Assembly (NCBI GenBank): GCA_023417815.1
Contig: JAEZEI010000037.1
Location: 1-43,662, forward strand
DNA from: Bacteroidota bacterium
GTDB lineage: Bacteria > Bacteroidota > Bacteroidia > Chitinophagales > Chitinophagaceae
DNA length: 43,662 nucleotides
Direction of reading: 5' to 3'
Under the pieces are notes generated by a model. The model saw only the letters and a program-made list of their open reading frames with translations. It ran no database searches and was not told the DNA's origin. Made by a program: the position numbers and the translations under genes. Positions 32,232-40,274 of this stretch are shown piece by piece (the first letter of the stretch is position 1; each line of letters opens with the position of its first letter).

Positions 32232-32938
32232 CCAGGAAGTTTGAAGTAGTGTATGAAGATGATAACCTGGTTGCAGTGAACAAACCATCAGGTATGTTCA
32301 CCATACCGGACCGCGAGGGCCAGGTTTCATTGAAAGATCTGCTGGCTGCACGTTATCACGAGATATTCGTTGTTCATCGAATTGACAGGGACACCAGCGG
32401 CCTTGTCCTATTCGCTAAGAATGCGACAGTACACCGATACCTTTCAAAATTATTTGAAGAAAGAAAGATCGATAAATTTTATGCAGGGATCGTAAATGGC
32501 CAGCCTTCTCCATCCTCCGGCATCATTGATGCACCTATAGCCGAACATCCGCAGCAAAAGGGGATGATGATCGTAACAAGAAATGGTAAAGCCTCACAAA
32601 CCGGCTACGAGGTAATTGAGGGACATAGCTCCTACTCTCTTGTTTCTTTCCAGCTATTCACAGGTAGAACCCACCAGATAAGGGTGCATGCAAAACATAT
32701 CGGCCATCCTTTGGCGTGTGACCCGGTTTATGGCGATGGTTCCCCCGTATTTCTTTCCAAGATCAAAAAGAAATTCAGGTTGTCAAAAAAAGAAGATGAG
32801 GAAAGACCAATGATCTCCAGGCTTGCTCTACATTCCTACAGGCTTTCTTTTAATAATATCAATGGCGAAAGGCTCGAATTAACGGCACCCGTCCCAAAAG
32901 AATTCCAGGCATTGATGCAGCAAATCGGTAAGATATAA
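32228..32938 (+). CDS. RluA-family pseudouridine synthase
   Basis: The 236-residue protein starts at GTG 32228, four bases of which overlap the previous stop (GTGA). The catalytic motif is His-Arg-Ile-Asp53-Arg-Asp-Thr-Ser-Gly, and Gly-Arg-Thr-His-Gln-Ile-Arg-Val-His lies downstream, both standard for the RluA group. There is no S4 domain, consistent with the smaller RluA/TruC-like members. It modifies a uridine in rRNA or tRNA; the exact target is unknown. It ends 3 bases from the convergent dinB gene with no terminator visible between them. Confidence 0.93.
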   Translation: MTRKFEVVYEDDNLVAVNKPSGMFTIPDREGQVSLKDLLAARYHEIFVVHRIDRDTSGLVLFAKNATVHRYLSKLFEERKIDKFYAGIVNGQPSPSSGIIDAPIAEHPQQKGMMIVTRNGKASQTGYEVIEGHSSYSLVSFQLFTGRTHQIRVHAKHIGHPLACDPVYGDGSPVFLSKIKKKFRLSKKEDEERPMISRLALHSYRLSFNNINGERLELTAPVPKEFQALMQQIGKI

Positions 32939-32941
32939 AGG

Positions 32942-34081
32942 TCATTGCTGGCCTGAAGCCCTTTTAATTATTTTCTTCCCGAATTTATCCTTCACTTCAT
33001 CGATCGCTTTATAAAGCGTGGTCTTTCTCTCAGCATCTATAAAAAGATTCGCCTGAACACTACCAGAAGTCAGATCACTTACACGAACGCCTAATAGCCT
33101 TACCTTTTTACCGGCAGGAAGATGTTTTCCCAAAAGTTCCCTGACCACCGGTATCAGTTCATCTTCTGCATAGGTATAATCTGTTGAGACCTGTCTTGTG
33201 AAGGTGGTAAAATCCGGGTAACGCACTTTAATGGCTACGCAACCAGCCATTTTACCTTCTTTACGCAATTGGTAACATACTTTCTCAGTTAGTGCCACCA
33301 GGGTTGATTCAAGGAAAGTACGGTCATGAATATCCTCCTCAAAAGTTGTTTCAGATGAAACTGATTTTGCTTCATGATACTGTTCCACTTCACCATGATG
33401 AACTCCCTGGGCTTTCCACCAGAGATCCTCTCCCCATTTACCAAGAAGATCACTTAGATCATCCTTTGAGATCTTCTGCAGGTCCCCGATGGTTTTTATA
33501 CCTGATGATCGAAGCGTTTTTTCAGTGCTTTCGCCAACACCCGGTATTGCAGAAACAGGAAGTGGAGCAAGGAAGGTCATTTCCTTACCATGGGGAATAT
33601 GAAGGAAGCCATTTGGTTTGGCTGCATTTGTAGCCATCTTAGCCATCATTTTATTTGCTGCCAACCCGAAAGAAATTGGCAGACCTGTCTCTTCCATGAT
33701 CTGTTTGCGTAGAGTAATTGTCCATTGCAATGGATCAAAGAACCTTTCCATGCCCGAGAGGTCCAGGTAAAATTCATCAATGGAAGCCTTTTCAAAAGCA
33801 GGGGCATGGGAAGCGATGATATCTGTTACGATACGGCTGAATTTGCTATAGGCTGCCCTGTTGCCATTAAGAAAGATAGCCTGGGGACATAGTTTTGCAG
33901 CCTGTACTGATGGCATTGCAGAATGAATTCCAAATTTTCTTGCTTCATAGCTGCATGCCGCAACCACGCCACGTTCCCGACCGCCAACAATCACAGGCTT
34001 TCCTTTGAGAGAAGGGTCTGCAAGTATCTCCACGGAAACAAAGAATGAATCCAGGTCGAAGTGGGCGATCGTCCGAACCAT
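32942..34081 (-). CDS. dinB: DNA polymerase IV (Y-family)
   Basis: The 379-residue translesion polymerase shows the catalytic Phe-Asp9-Leu-Asp-Ser-Phe-Phe motif, with Phe14 as the likely steric gate. The second acidic pair is Asp102-Glu103 in Ser-Ile-Asp-Glu-Phe-Tyr-Leu-Asp. A helix-hairpin-helix follows (Ile-Pro-Gly-Val-Gly-Glu-Ser-Thr), then a little-finger domain. The C-terminus ends in Lys-Arg-Ala-Ser-Gly-Gln-Gln; I do not see an obvious clamp-binding motif there. The start codon overlaps the stop of the SRPBCC gene (TAATG), so expression is tied to the rimM unit. No LexA-type box was recognised. Confidence 0.94.
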   Translation of the reverse strand: MVRTIAHFDLDSFFVSVEILADPSLKGKPVIVGGRERGVVAACSYEARKFGIHSAMPSVQAAKLCPQAIFLNGNRAAYSKFSRIVTDIIASHAPAFEKASIDEFYLDLSGMERFFDPLQWTITLRKQIMEETGLPISFGLAANKMMAKMATNAAKPNGFLHIPHGKEMTFLAPLPVSAIPGVGESTEKTLRSSGIKTIGDLQKISKDDLSDLLGKWGEDLWWKAQGVHHGEVEQYHEAKSVSSETTFEEDIHDRTFLESTLVALTEKVCYQLRKEGKMAGCVAIKVRYPDFTTFTRQVSTDYTYAEDELIPVVRELLGKHLPAGKKVRLLGVRVSDLTSGSVQANLFIDAERKTTLYKAIDEVKDKFGKKIIKRASGQQ

Positions 34082-34524
34082 TATTTTTTGAATTCAGCAA
34101 GTTCCTTCACTCTTTGAAGAGCGAGGGGAAATTTCTCTTCAAAATAGCCTGAATGACTTTCGAGGATCTCCAGTTCTACTTTTAACCGGGTATAGCCACC
34201 TTCTTCTACAAGGAAATAACTTTCGGTTGCACCCTCCCATTCCTTTGTTTCTTCAGTTGAAGGCTGCTTTACATTATCCTTTACCATTCCAAGATGTTTG
34301 AAACTCATTTGGCGGTGAGGGATCATTTCCTCAATCTCACTGAACATACCGCCACCTCCCGGAGAAAGGAAAAGGACCTCTGCTCCTTTAACCCAATTAC
34401 TTTCAGCATAAGAGCCTTCAGCAAATACGGTCGTCCATTTACGATAAGTTTCATCTTTCCATAAGATCTCCCATACCTTTTCGGCAGGAGCCTGAATTAC
34501 TGTTTCAAAACTGAGTTTTTTCAT
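34081..34524 (-). CDS. SRPBCC/AHSA1-family protein
   Basis: The 147-residue protein has the START-like, ligand-cavity fold: Ile-Gln-Ala-Pro-Ala-Glu-Lys-Val-Trp-Glu-Ile-Leu at the start, a Tyr-Arg-Lys-Trp-Thr segment, a Gly-rich turn at about 55-60, and a C-terminal helix with Ala-Leu-Gln-Arg-Val-Lys-Glu-Leu. Members bind small hydrophobic ligands or stimulate Hsp90 (AHSA1). The function here is unknown. It is placed between rimM (15 bases) and dinB (one-base overlap). Confidence 0.8.
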   Translation of the reverse strand: MKKLSFETVIQAPAEKVWEILWKDETYRKWTTVFAEGSYAESNWVKGAEVLFLSPGGGGMFSEIEEMIPHRQMSFKHLGMVKDNVKQPSTEETKEWEGATESYFLVEEGGYTRLKVELEILESHSGYFEEKFPLALQRVKELAEFKK

Positions 34525-34539
34525 GTTTTAAGTTTTTAA

Positions 34540-35055
34540 TTAACTATAAACTTCCAGTAAACCATCAGGTAATTCAACAACAACCTGTTTTTTCTTATGA
34601 TCAATGTTAAGTAGGTTATTATCATGAAGAGGAATAAGAGCTTCCTTTCCATTATACTCGATCGCACACAAAACCTGGTGAGGTTGTTCAATTACTTCCA
34701 GTATCTCGCCAAGGGATTGCCCGGCGGATATAAGTTCATAGCCTAAAAGACTGATGGGTGAACTCTTTGCAGCAAGCCGCTTAAAATCCTCTTCTAAGAC
34801 CCATGCATCACGCGGGTATAGTTTCTTCAGCGATTCGCGGGTTTCAAAGCCTTCCAGTTTAACGAGGGTCTCTGTGTCGCTCCTGATAGCGGTTTCCTCA
34901 ATGAAATAAGGAAGAAAACTATTCCTGGCTTCTTCAATAAAGATCGTTTCAAGGTCTTTTAGCGAGGAACGTTTGCCAAGTGCATGCACCAAAATGAGAT
35001 CTCCTTTAAGACCATGCGAGGCCACGAATTTCCCGATCTTGAAATATTGCTGCAT
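34540..35055 (-). CDS. rimM: 16S rRNA processing protein RimM
   Basis: The start at 35055 gives 171 residues. The N-terminal domain begins Phe-Lys-Ile-Gly-Lys-Phe-Val-Ala-Ser-His-Gly-Leu-Lys-Gly, the RimM hallmark. The C-terminal PRC-barrel contains Leu-Leu-Gly-Tyr-Glu-Leu and Ala-Leu-Ile-Pro-Leu. It assists maturation of the 30S subunit head. A longer in-frame start (7 codons upstream) would lie upstream of the TAAATTTG promoter box and is rejected. It follows rpsP, as in many bacteria, but a terminator and a promoter separate the two. Confidence 0.93.
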   Translation of the reverse strand: MQQYFKIGKFVASHGLKGDLILVHALGKRSSLKDLETIFIEEARNSFLPYFIEETAIRSDTETLVKLEGFETRESLKKLYPRDAWVLEEDFKRLAAKSSPISLLGYELISAGQSLGEILEVIEQPHQVLCAIEYNGKEALIPLHDNNLLNIDHKKKQVVVELPDGLLEVYS

Positions 35056-35061
35056 AGCAGG

Positions 35062-35069
35062 CAAATTTA
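35062..35069 (-). promoter_or_regulatory. -7 box TAAATTTG before rimM
   Basis: This exact TAnnTTTG match on the minus strand ends 6 bases before the rimM start codon. It sits immediately after the T-run of the rpsP terminator. The spacing predicts a nearly leaderless transcript. Confidence 0.5.
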
Positions 35070-35074
35070 CAGGC

Positions 35075-35102
35075 AAAAAAAATCCCGCCTTTGGGCGGGA
35101 TT
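35075..35102 (-). terminator. intrinsic terminator after rpsP
   Basis: AATCCCGCC (35081-35089) pairs with GGCGGGATT (35094-35102) across a 4-base loop. On the minus strand an eight-base T-run follows. It begins 19 bases past the rpsP stop codon. Confidence 0.88.
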
Positions 35103-35121
35103 AAAAATCTGTTGGGATATA

Positions 35122-35601
35122 TTATTCCTCAGTTTTATTTTCTTCGCTGGCAGGAGCTTCTGCGGCAGCCGCAGCGGGTTCGGTCTTTTCAACCTTTTTC
35201 ACTACGGGCTGATTCCTGCGATCCATACGGGCTTTTTTATGAGCACCCTGGCGCCTGTTAACGCTGGCTTCATGCTCTGAGCTCCATTTGGTGAATTTCT
35301 CCATTGCAGTTGCCTCATCAAACAGTCCCAGGCTAACTCCACGCAAAAGGTGTTTCAGGTACAATACTCCTTTGAAAGAAAGGATCCTGCGAACTGTATC
35401 AGTAGGTTGTGCACCTTTCTGAAGCCAGTCGAGAGCCTTCTGACGGTCGATCTGAATTGTAGCAGGAACGGTCAGAGGATTGTAAGAACCGAGTTTTTGA
35501 ATGAATTTACCGTCGCGTGGGCTGCGTGCGTCGGCGATGACGATGAAGTAGAATGGCCTTTTCTTGGAGCCATGTCTCTGCAGTCTCATTTTTACAGCCA
35601 T
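35122..35601 (-). CDS. rpsP: Ribosomal protein bS16 with C-terminal extension
   Basis: The first 80 or so residues are a standard small-subunit protein S16: Met-Ala-Val-Lys-Met-Arg-Leu-Gln-Arg-His-Gly-Ser-Lys-Lys-Arg-Pro, then Asp-Ala-Arg-Ser-Pro-Arg-Asp-Gly-Lys. The total is 159 residues, about twice the E. coli protein (82). The extra part is first basic (His-Lys-Lys-Ala-Arg-Met-Asp-Arg-Arg), then Ala/Glu-rich and acidic. Such tails are common in Bacteroidota S16 and are probably disordered. A promoter with good spacing lies about 60 bases upstream. Confidence 0.95.
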   Translation of the reverse strand: MAVKMRLQRHGSKKRPFYFIVIADARSPRDGKFIQKLGSYNPLTVPATIQIDRQKALDWLQKGAQPTDTVRRILSFKGVLYLKHLLRGVSLGLFDEATAMEKFTKWSSEHEASVNRRQGAHKKARMDRRNQPVVKKVEKTEPAAAAAEAPASEENKTEE

Positions 35602-35661
35602 AAAAATAGAAATTTTCTTGGTTGTTAATAAATAGGGTTTCTTTCCTTAAAAAAAGGACAA

Positions 35662-35693
35662 CGAAGATAATGCCGGGCTGTAAATAAACCAAA
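35662..35693 (-). promoter_or_regulatory. rpsP promoter (-33 TTTG, -7 TATCTTCG)
   Basis: On the minus strand TTTG (35693-35690) and TATCTTCG (35669-35662) are 20 bases apart. The -7 box has one mismatch to TAnnTTTG. The predicted leader of about 55 bases contains a small CCTT/AAGG hairpin (35646-35658). The -33 box lies 12 bases from the ffh stop. Confidence 0.5.
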
Positions 35694-35704
35694 TCCTTTT
35701 GGAA

Positions 35705-37033
35705 TTAGCGTCTTCCCATCCCTAACCCCGGCATACGGCCCATGGGCATCTTATTCATCATCTTCATCATTTCCTTCATTTGATCAAATTGTTTCAGGAA
35801 CTGGTTCAGTTCTGCAATATCCTTGCCGCTGCCTTTGGCGATGCGCTGTTTCCTTGCCGGGTTGATAAGGTCAGGGTTCTTTCTTTCAAGAGGGGTCATT
35901 GAATTGATCATAGCCTCGATCCCCTTAAAAGCATCATCATTTATATCAAGGTCCCTGATCTGTTTTCCCACCCCCGGTATCATGCCGATCAGGTCCTTAA
36001 GATTTCCCATCCTTTTGATCTGCTGAAGCTGGTTCTTGAAATCCTCAAAATCGAACTGGTTTTTGCGGATCTTCTTTTCAAGTTTGGCTGCTTCAGCAGC
36101 ATCGAATTGTTCCTGCGCCTTTTCAACAAGACTCACAATATCACCCATCCCAAGGATCCTCTGGGCCATCCTATCAGGATAGAACACATCCAGGGTATCC
36201 ATCTTCTCCCCGCTGCTGGCAAATTTAATAGGCTTGTTTACTGTGTATTTTATTGACAGCGCAGCACCCCCTCTTGTATCACCATCCAGCTTTGTCAGGA
36301 CCACACCGGTAAAATCGAGGCGCTCGTTGAAAGCCGCTGCAGTGTTCACCGCATCCTGGCCGGTCATGCTGTCTACAACAAATAATACTTCCTGTGGACT
36401 GATAGCATTCTTGATGTTGGCGACTTCAGTCATCATCACTTCATCTACAGCCAAACGGCCTGCAGTATCCACGATGAGAACATTCTTATTCCTTGAACGC
36501 GCTTCCTTCACAGCATTCTGCACTATAGAAACAGCATCCTTGTTTTCTCTTTCACTGTACACATCAACCTTTACCTGGTCACCAAGTACCTCCAGCTGGT
36601 CTATCGCCGCAGGACGATAAATATCTGCAGCAACAAGCATGGGTGATTTACCTTTTTTGGTTTTCAGGTAATTTGCGAGCTTGCCGCTAAAGGTTGTTTT
36701 ACCACTACCCTGTAATCCGGCGATCAAAATAATAGCGGGATTCCCGGAGATATTGATATCACTTTCGGTGCCTCCCATTAGGTCTGCCAGTTCATCCTGA
36801 ACGATCTTCACCATTAACTGGCCAGGGCTTACAGCCGTAAGAACCTTTTCCCCCATCGCTTTGTCCTTCACCCTGTCGGTGAATTCCTTGGCGATCTTAT
36901 AATTCACATCCGCATCAACCAGGGCACGCCGGATATCCTTTATGGTATTAGCAACATTGAGGTCTGTAATACGCCCCTGACCTTTAATATTCTTGAAAGC
37001 GCCTTCAAGGCGTTCGCTTAAACTCTGAAACAT
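35705..37033 (-). CDS. ffh: Signal recognition particle protein Ffh
   Basis: The 442-residue SRP GTPase delivers nascent membrane proteins to FtsY and SecYEG. It has an N-domain (1-85) and a G-domain with Gly-Leu-Gln-Gly-Ser-Gly-Lys-Thr-Thr at about 105-113, Asp-Thr-Ala-Gly-Arg and Thr-Lys-Leu-Asp-Gly-Asp. The M-domain (about 300-442) contains Ile-Pro-Gly-Val-Gly and a methionine-rich end (Met-Lys-Met-Met-Asn-Lys-Met). It starts 9 bases after sucA on the same strand and is probably co-transcribed with it. Confidence 0.97.
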   Translation of the reverse strand: MFQSLSERLEGAFKNIKGQGRITDLNVANTIKDIRRALVDADVNYKIAKEFTDRVKDKAMGEKVLTAVSPGQLMVKIVQDELADLMGGTESDINISGNPAIILIAGLQGSGKTTFSGKLANYLKTKKGKSPMLVAADIYRPAAIDQLEVLGDQVKVDVYSERENKDAVSIVQNAVKEARSRNKNVLIVDTAGRLAVDEVMMTEVANIKNAISPQEVLFVVDSMTGQDAVNTAAAFNERLDFTGVVLTKLDGDTRGGAALSIKYTVNKPIKFASSGEKMDTLDVFYPDRMAQRILGMGDIVSLVEKAQEQFDAAEAAKLEKKIRKNQFDFEDFKNQLQQIKRMGNLKDLIGMIPGVGKQIRDLDINDDAFKGIEAMINSMTPLERKNPDLINPARKQRIAKGSGKDIAELNQFLKQFDQMKEMMKMMNKMPMGRMPGLGMGRR

Positions 37034-37042
37034 ACTTAATAA

Positions 37043-39778
37043 TTAAATTGAGAACGCTGTATCTATGATCTCAGCCTGTTCTTTAGCGTGTACCTTACCA
37101 TAACCTGATGCGGTGGCAGCACTGGCCTGGCGGCTAACGATATAGAAATTAATATTGCGAAGGTTCATACGCAGAAATGATGCCGCACCCATATTCAGTG
37201 GTTCTTCCTGAACCCAGTACCATATTGCTTTTGAATATTTCGCATACAGCTCATCAAGCTTTTTCTGGGGCAATGGGTACAATTGCTCAAGTCGAATGAT
37301 GGCAACATTGTTCAAAGCATCCCTGCGCTTGCGTTCCTCAAGTTCAAAATAGATCTTGCCTGAACACATGATCACCTTGGTGATGGAAGCAGGGTCTGCC
37401 GATGCATCATCGTAAACTTCGGTGAAACCGCCCGAAGTAAATTCTGGAAGAGTGCTGTAACTCGCCGGCAGCCTCAGGTTAGCCTTTGGCGAGAAATTGA
37501 TCATTGGTTTACGGAAAGGCCATGCGAGTTGTCTTCTTAAAGCATGGAAGAAATTAGCGGCGGTAGTAATGTTGGTAACTACCATATTCAACTCTGCACA
37601 TTGTTGCAGGAAACGCTCCATACGGCCACTGCTATGTTCGGGCCCCTGGCCTTCATACCCATGTGGTAAAAGAAGTACCACGCCACTCATACGCTGCCAT
37701 TTGGTTTCCGCCGCTGAAATGAACTGGTCGGTTATAGTTTGGGCTCCATTTACAAAATCGCCGAACTGCGCTTCCCAGATTACAAGTGCATTTGGATTAG
37801 CCATGGAATATCCATATTCAAAACCAAGAACTGCATATTCGCTCAGAAGGGAATTATAGATCCTGAAAGGTTGCTGACCTTCCTGGACCTGGTCAAGCCG
37901 GTTATATTCCTTATTGGTCTTCTCATCATACAGCACAGCATGCCTGTGGCTGAACGTACCGCGCTTAACATCCTGCCCGCTCATCCGAACAGTTTTGCCT
38001 TCGGCCAGAAGGCTTGCATAAGCAAGCAATTCTGCTGTCGCCCAGTCTATCTTTCCTTCATCATTGAATAACTTCTTCTTATCCTGCAGAAGCTTTTCCA
38101 CTTTACGCAGAGGTTTGAAATCTTCCGGAACGTTCATCAACGCTTCAAACACTTTACGTAACTGGTCTTCACTTACCGCCGTAATTGGTGACGCTTCGAA
38201 ATCACCGGTGGTTGCCTTTCTCAGGCTCTGCCACCATTGTTCGGGTTTCTGATAAGTGTATGGGAGCGGGTTCTGTTTTACTTCATCAAGTCTAGCCTGG
38301 AGGTCGTCGAGAAATTTACGCTCCATCTCCTTGGCAAGGTTCTTCGCATCAGGTTCGCCATTCTCTATCAGGTATTGGGTATAAACTTCGCGGGGATTAA
38401 GATGTTTGTCGATAAGGGCATAAAGCTGCGGCTGGGTGAATTTAGGCTCGTCTCCTTCGTTATGCCCATGGCGCCTGTAGCAAACCATGTCGATAAAGAT
38501 ATCGCTCCCGAATTGCTGCCGGTAACGGGTAGCAACCTCGGCAACCTTTACCACCGCCTCTGCATCGTCCCCATTAACGTGCAGTACAGGAGCCTGGATC
38601 ATTGCTGCTATGGATGTGCAATAATCCGAGCTGCGCGCATCATCAAAGTCGGTAGTGAACCCGATCTGGTTATTGATCACAAAATGGATTGTTCCCCCGG
38701 TGAGATAACCTTTAAGCCTGCTCATCTGGAGAACTTCATATACTATTCCCTGTCCGGCAACAGATGCATCACCATGGATCAGTATCGGCAACACCCTGCT
38801 GAAATCACTTTCATACAGCACATCTGCTTTGCTTCGTGCAAAACCAGTGACAACGGGGTCTACAGCCTCCAGGTGACTTGGGTTGGGGCATAATTTCAGG
38901 TTAACTTTCTTTCCCGCAGGAGTCACCACCTCACTGCTATAACCGAGGTGATATTTCACATCACCGGACCCCATGGTGGTATCCGGTACAGCGGTCCCTT
39001 CAAATTCTGTAAAGATCTGCTCATAGGTCTTGCCCATAATGTTGGCAAGAATATTAAGCCTGCCGCGATGAGCCATCCCGATGATAACTTCCTCCACCTT
39101 ATCTTCCGCACTGGTGTTAATAATGGCATCAAGTGCGGCTATGGTGGTCTCACCTCCTTCCAGGCTGAAACGCTTCTGACCTATATATTTTGTATGGAGG
39201 AATTTTTCGAACATCACTCCTTCATTCAGTTTTTCTAGAATACGTTTGCGTTTATCAATAGGAAGAGGATCATGGAAATCATTCTCCATGGCCTTTGCCA
39301 GCCACTCTATCTTTTCGAGATCATTAATAGCAGAATATTCAACCCCAACATTGGATGTATAGCTTGCTTTGAGTTTCTCAAGTATTTTGGAAAGGGTCGC
39401 GCCTTTCATGTTCAGGAACCTGCCTGCTTCAAATGTTGATTCAAGGTCTGATTGTTCCAGGCCGAAATGTTCAAGCTCCAGGTTGGCAAAACGGTTCTTG
39501 CGCTCCCGGATAGGATTGGTCTTTGCAACTAGGTGCCCTTTTTTCCGGTAGGCCTGGATAAGCTGGTACACCCCGAATTCTTTGCCCAGGTTTGACATAG
39601 GCATTGCTGCCGTTCCATTTGCCTTCACAGCACTGCCATTCCCGATGGCGAAATCGAAGCCTTCGAAGAACTTCCGAAGGTCCGGGTCAATACTTTCCGG
39701 GTTAGAAACGAAGTCTTTATAGAGGTTTTCTATATAAGATGGATGTGAACTGGTTATGTACTGAAAATCCTTGATCAT
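37043..39778 (-). CDS. sucA: 2-oxoglutarate dehydrogenase E1 component
   Basis: The 911-residue thiamine-diphosphate enzyme decarboxylates 2-oxoglutarate in the citric acid cycle. The N-terminal segment (Ser-Tyr-Ile-Glu-Asn-Leu-Tyr) resembles the E2-binding region of E1o. The cofactor site shows Gly-Asp-Ala-Ser-Val-Ala-Gly-Gln-Gly and, about 25 residues on, Val-Ile-Asn-Asn-Gln-Ile-Gly-Phe-Thr-Thr. Tyr-Arg-Arg-His-Gly-His-Asn-Glu-Gly-Asp-Glu-Pro follows, and His-Gly-Tyr-Glu-Gly-Gln-Gly-Pro-Glu-His-Ser-Ser lies in the transketolase half. The E2 gene sucB, often directly downstream, is absent; ffh takes that place. Confidence 0.97.
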   Translation of the reverse strand: MIKDFQYITSSHPSYIENLYKDFVSNPESIDPDLRKFFEGFDFAIGNGSAVKANGTAAMPMSNLGKEFGVYQLIQAYRKKGHLVAKTNPIRERKNRFANLELEHFGLEQSDLESTFEAGRFLNMKGATLSKILEKLKASYTSNVGVEYSAINDLEKIEWLAKAMENDFHDPLPIDKRKRILEKLNEGVMFEKFLHTKYIGQKRFSLEGGETTIAALDAIINTSAEDKVEEVIIGMAHRGRLNILANIMGKTYEQIFTEFEGTAVPDTTMGSGDVKYHLGYSSEVVTPAGKKVNLKLCPNPSHLEAVDPVVTGFARSKADVLYESDFSRVLPILIHGDASVAGQGIVYEVLQMSRLKGYLTGGTIHFVINNQIGFTTDFDDARSSDYCTSIAAMIQAPVLHVNGDDAEAVVKVAEVATRYRQQFGSDIFIDMVCYRRHGHNEGDEPKFTQPQLYALIDKHLNPREVYTQYLIENGEPDAKNLAKEMERKFLDDLQARLDEVKQNPLPYTYQKPEQWWQSLRKATTGDFEASPITAVSEDQLRKVFEALMNVPEDFKPLRKVEKLLQDKKKLFNDEGKIDWATAELLAYASLLAEGKTVRMSGQDVKRGTFSHRHAVLYDEKTNKEYNRLDQVQEGQQPFRIYNSLLSEYAVLGFEYGYSMANPNALVIWEAQFGDFVNGAQTITDQFISAAETKWQRMSGVVLLLPHGYEGQGPEHSSGRMERFLQQCAELNMVVTNITTAANFFHALRRQLAWPFRKPMINFSPKANLRLPASYSTLPEFTSGGFTEVYDDASADPASITKVIMCSGKIYFELEERKRRDALNNVAIIRLEQLYPLPQKKLDELYAKYSKAIWYWVQEEPLNMGAASFLRMNLRNINFYIVSRQASAATASGYGKVHAKEQAEIIDTAFSI

Positions 39779-39920
39779 GGCCTCGTAATAGGGATTCTTG
39801 CATTTTGCGAGTGCAAATATCGGCTAAATATGCCGGAAAACTTAATTGTGAAGGATTATTGGACAATCCGCTTTTTTGAAAATTTTTCAATATTTCATAC
39901 TTTAATAGGCTGAATAACCC

Positions 39921-39928
39921 TATCTTTG
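39921..39928 (+). promoter_or_regulatory. -7 box TATCTTTG before rpsT
   Basis: This exact TAnnTTTG match ends 20 bases before the rpsT start codon. No TTG at the usual spacing is seen; the region upstream is very AT-rich, with TTTTTTG and TTTTTC tracts. It lies in the 170-base divergent region between sucA and rpsT. Confidence 0.6.
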
Positions 39929-39948
39929 CAGCCCAAAATCAGAATTTA

Positions 39949-40206
39949 ATGGCAAATCATTCAGCTACTAAAAAAGACGTTCGCCAAAGTGCCAAGCGTA
40001 ATGAGCGTAACCGTTACTATGGTAAGACCACCCGTAACGCCATCCGTGATATCAGGGCATTAGACGATCAGAAAGCTGCTGCAGACAAATTACCTTCCGT
40101 GCTGTCTATGGTTGACAAACTTGCCCGCCGTGGTACCATCCACAAGAACAAGGCTGCCAACCTTAAGAGCAAGCTTGCACGTAAAGTGAATTCTTTAGCT
40201 AAATAA
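39949..40206 (+). CDS. rpsT: Ribosomal protein bS20
   Basis: The 85-residue, strongly basic, helical protein binds 16S rRNA in the 30S body. It begins Met-Ala-Asn-His-Ser-Ala-Thr-Lys-Lys and contains Arg-Gln-Ser-Ala-Lys-Arg-Asn-Glu-Arg-Asn-Arg and the C-terminal Lys-Gly/Arg-Gly-Thr-Ile-His-Lys-Asn-Lys-Ala-Ala-Asn-Leu-Lys-Ser typical of S20. Length and composition match the family. It is a single-gene unit with its own promoter and terminator. Confidence 0.96.
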   Translation: MANHSATKKDVRQSAKRNERNRYYGKTTRNAIRDIRALDDQKAAADKLPSVLSMVDKLARRGTIHKNKAANLKSKLARKVNSLAK

Positions 40207-40230
40207 GATACTTTAATATTTGTATAACAG

Positions 40231-40257
40231 GCCCGTCAAGTAAGTTTGATGGGCTTT
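40231..40257 (+). terminator. terminator-like hairpin after rpsT
   Basis: GCCCGTCAA (40231-40239) pairs with TTGATGGGC (40246-40254), one pair being G-T, with a 6-base loop and a short T-run. It lies 24 bases past the rpsT stop and 18 bases before the next start codon. Confidence 0.65.
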
Positions 40258-40274
40258 GTCATTCCAATAAAACT

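Noticed and set aside
38237..38893. 218-codon plus-strand frame inside sucA
   Set aside because: It is antisense to conserved thiamine-diphosphate motifs of sucA and shows no protein family features.
39814..39821. GATATTTG on the minus strand as a sucA promoter
   Set aside because: It has a mismatch in the important first T of the -7 box and no TTG at the expected distance, so I did not list it.
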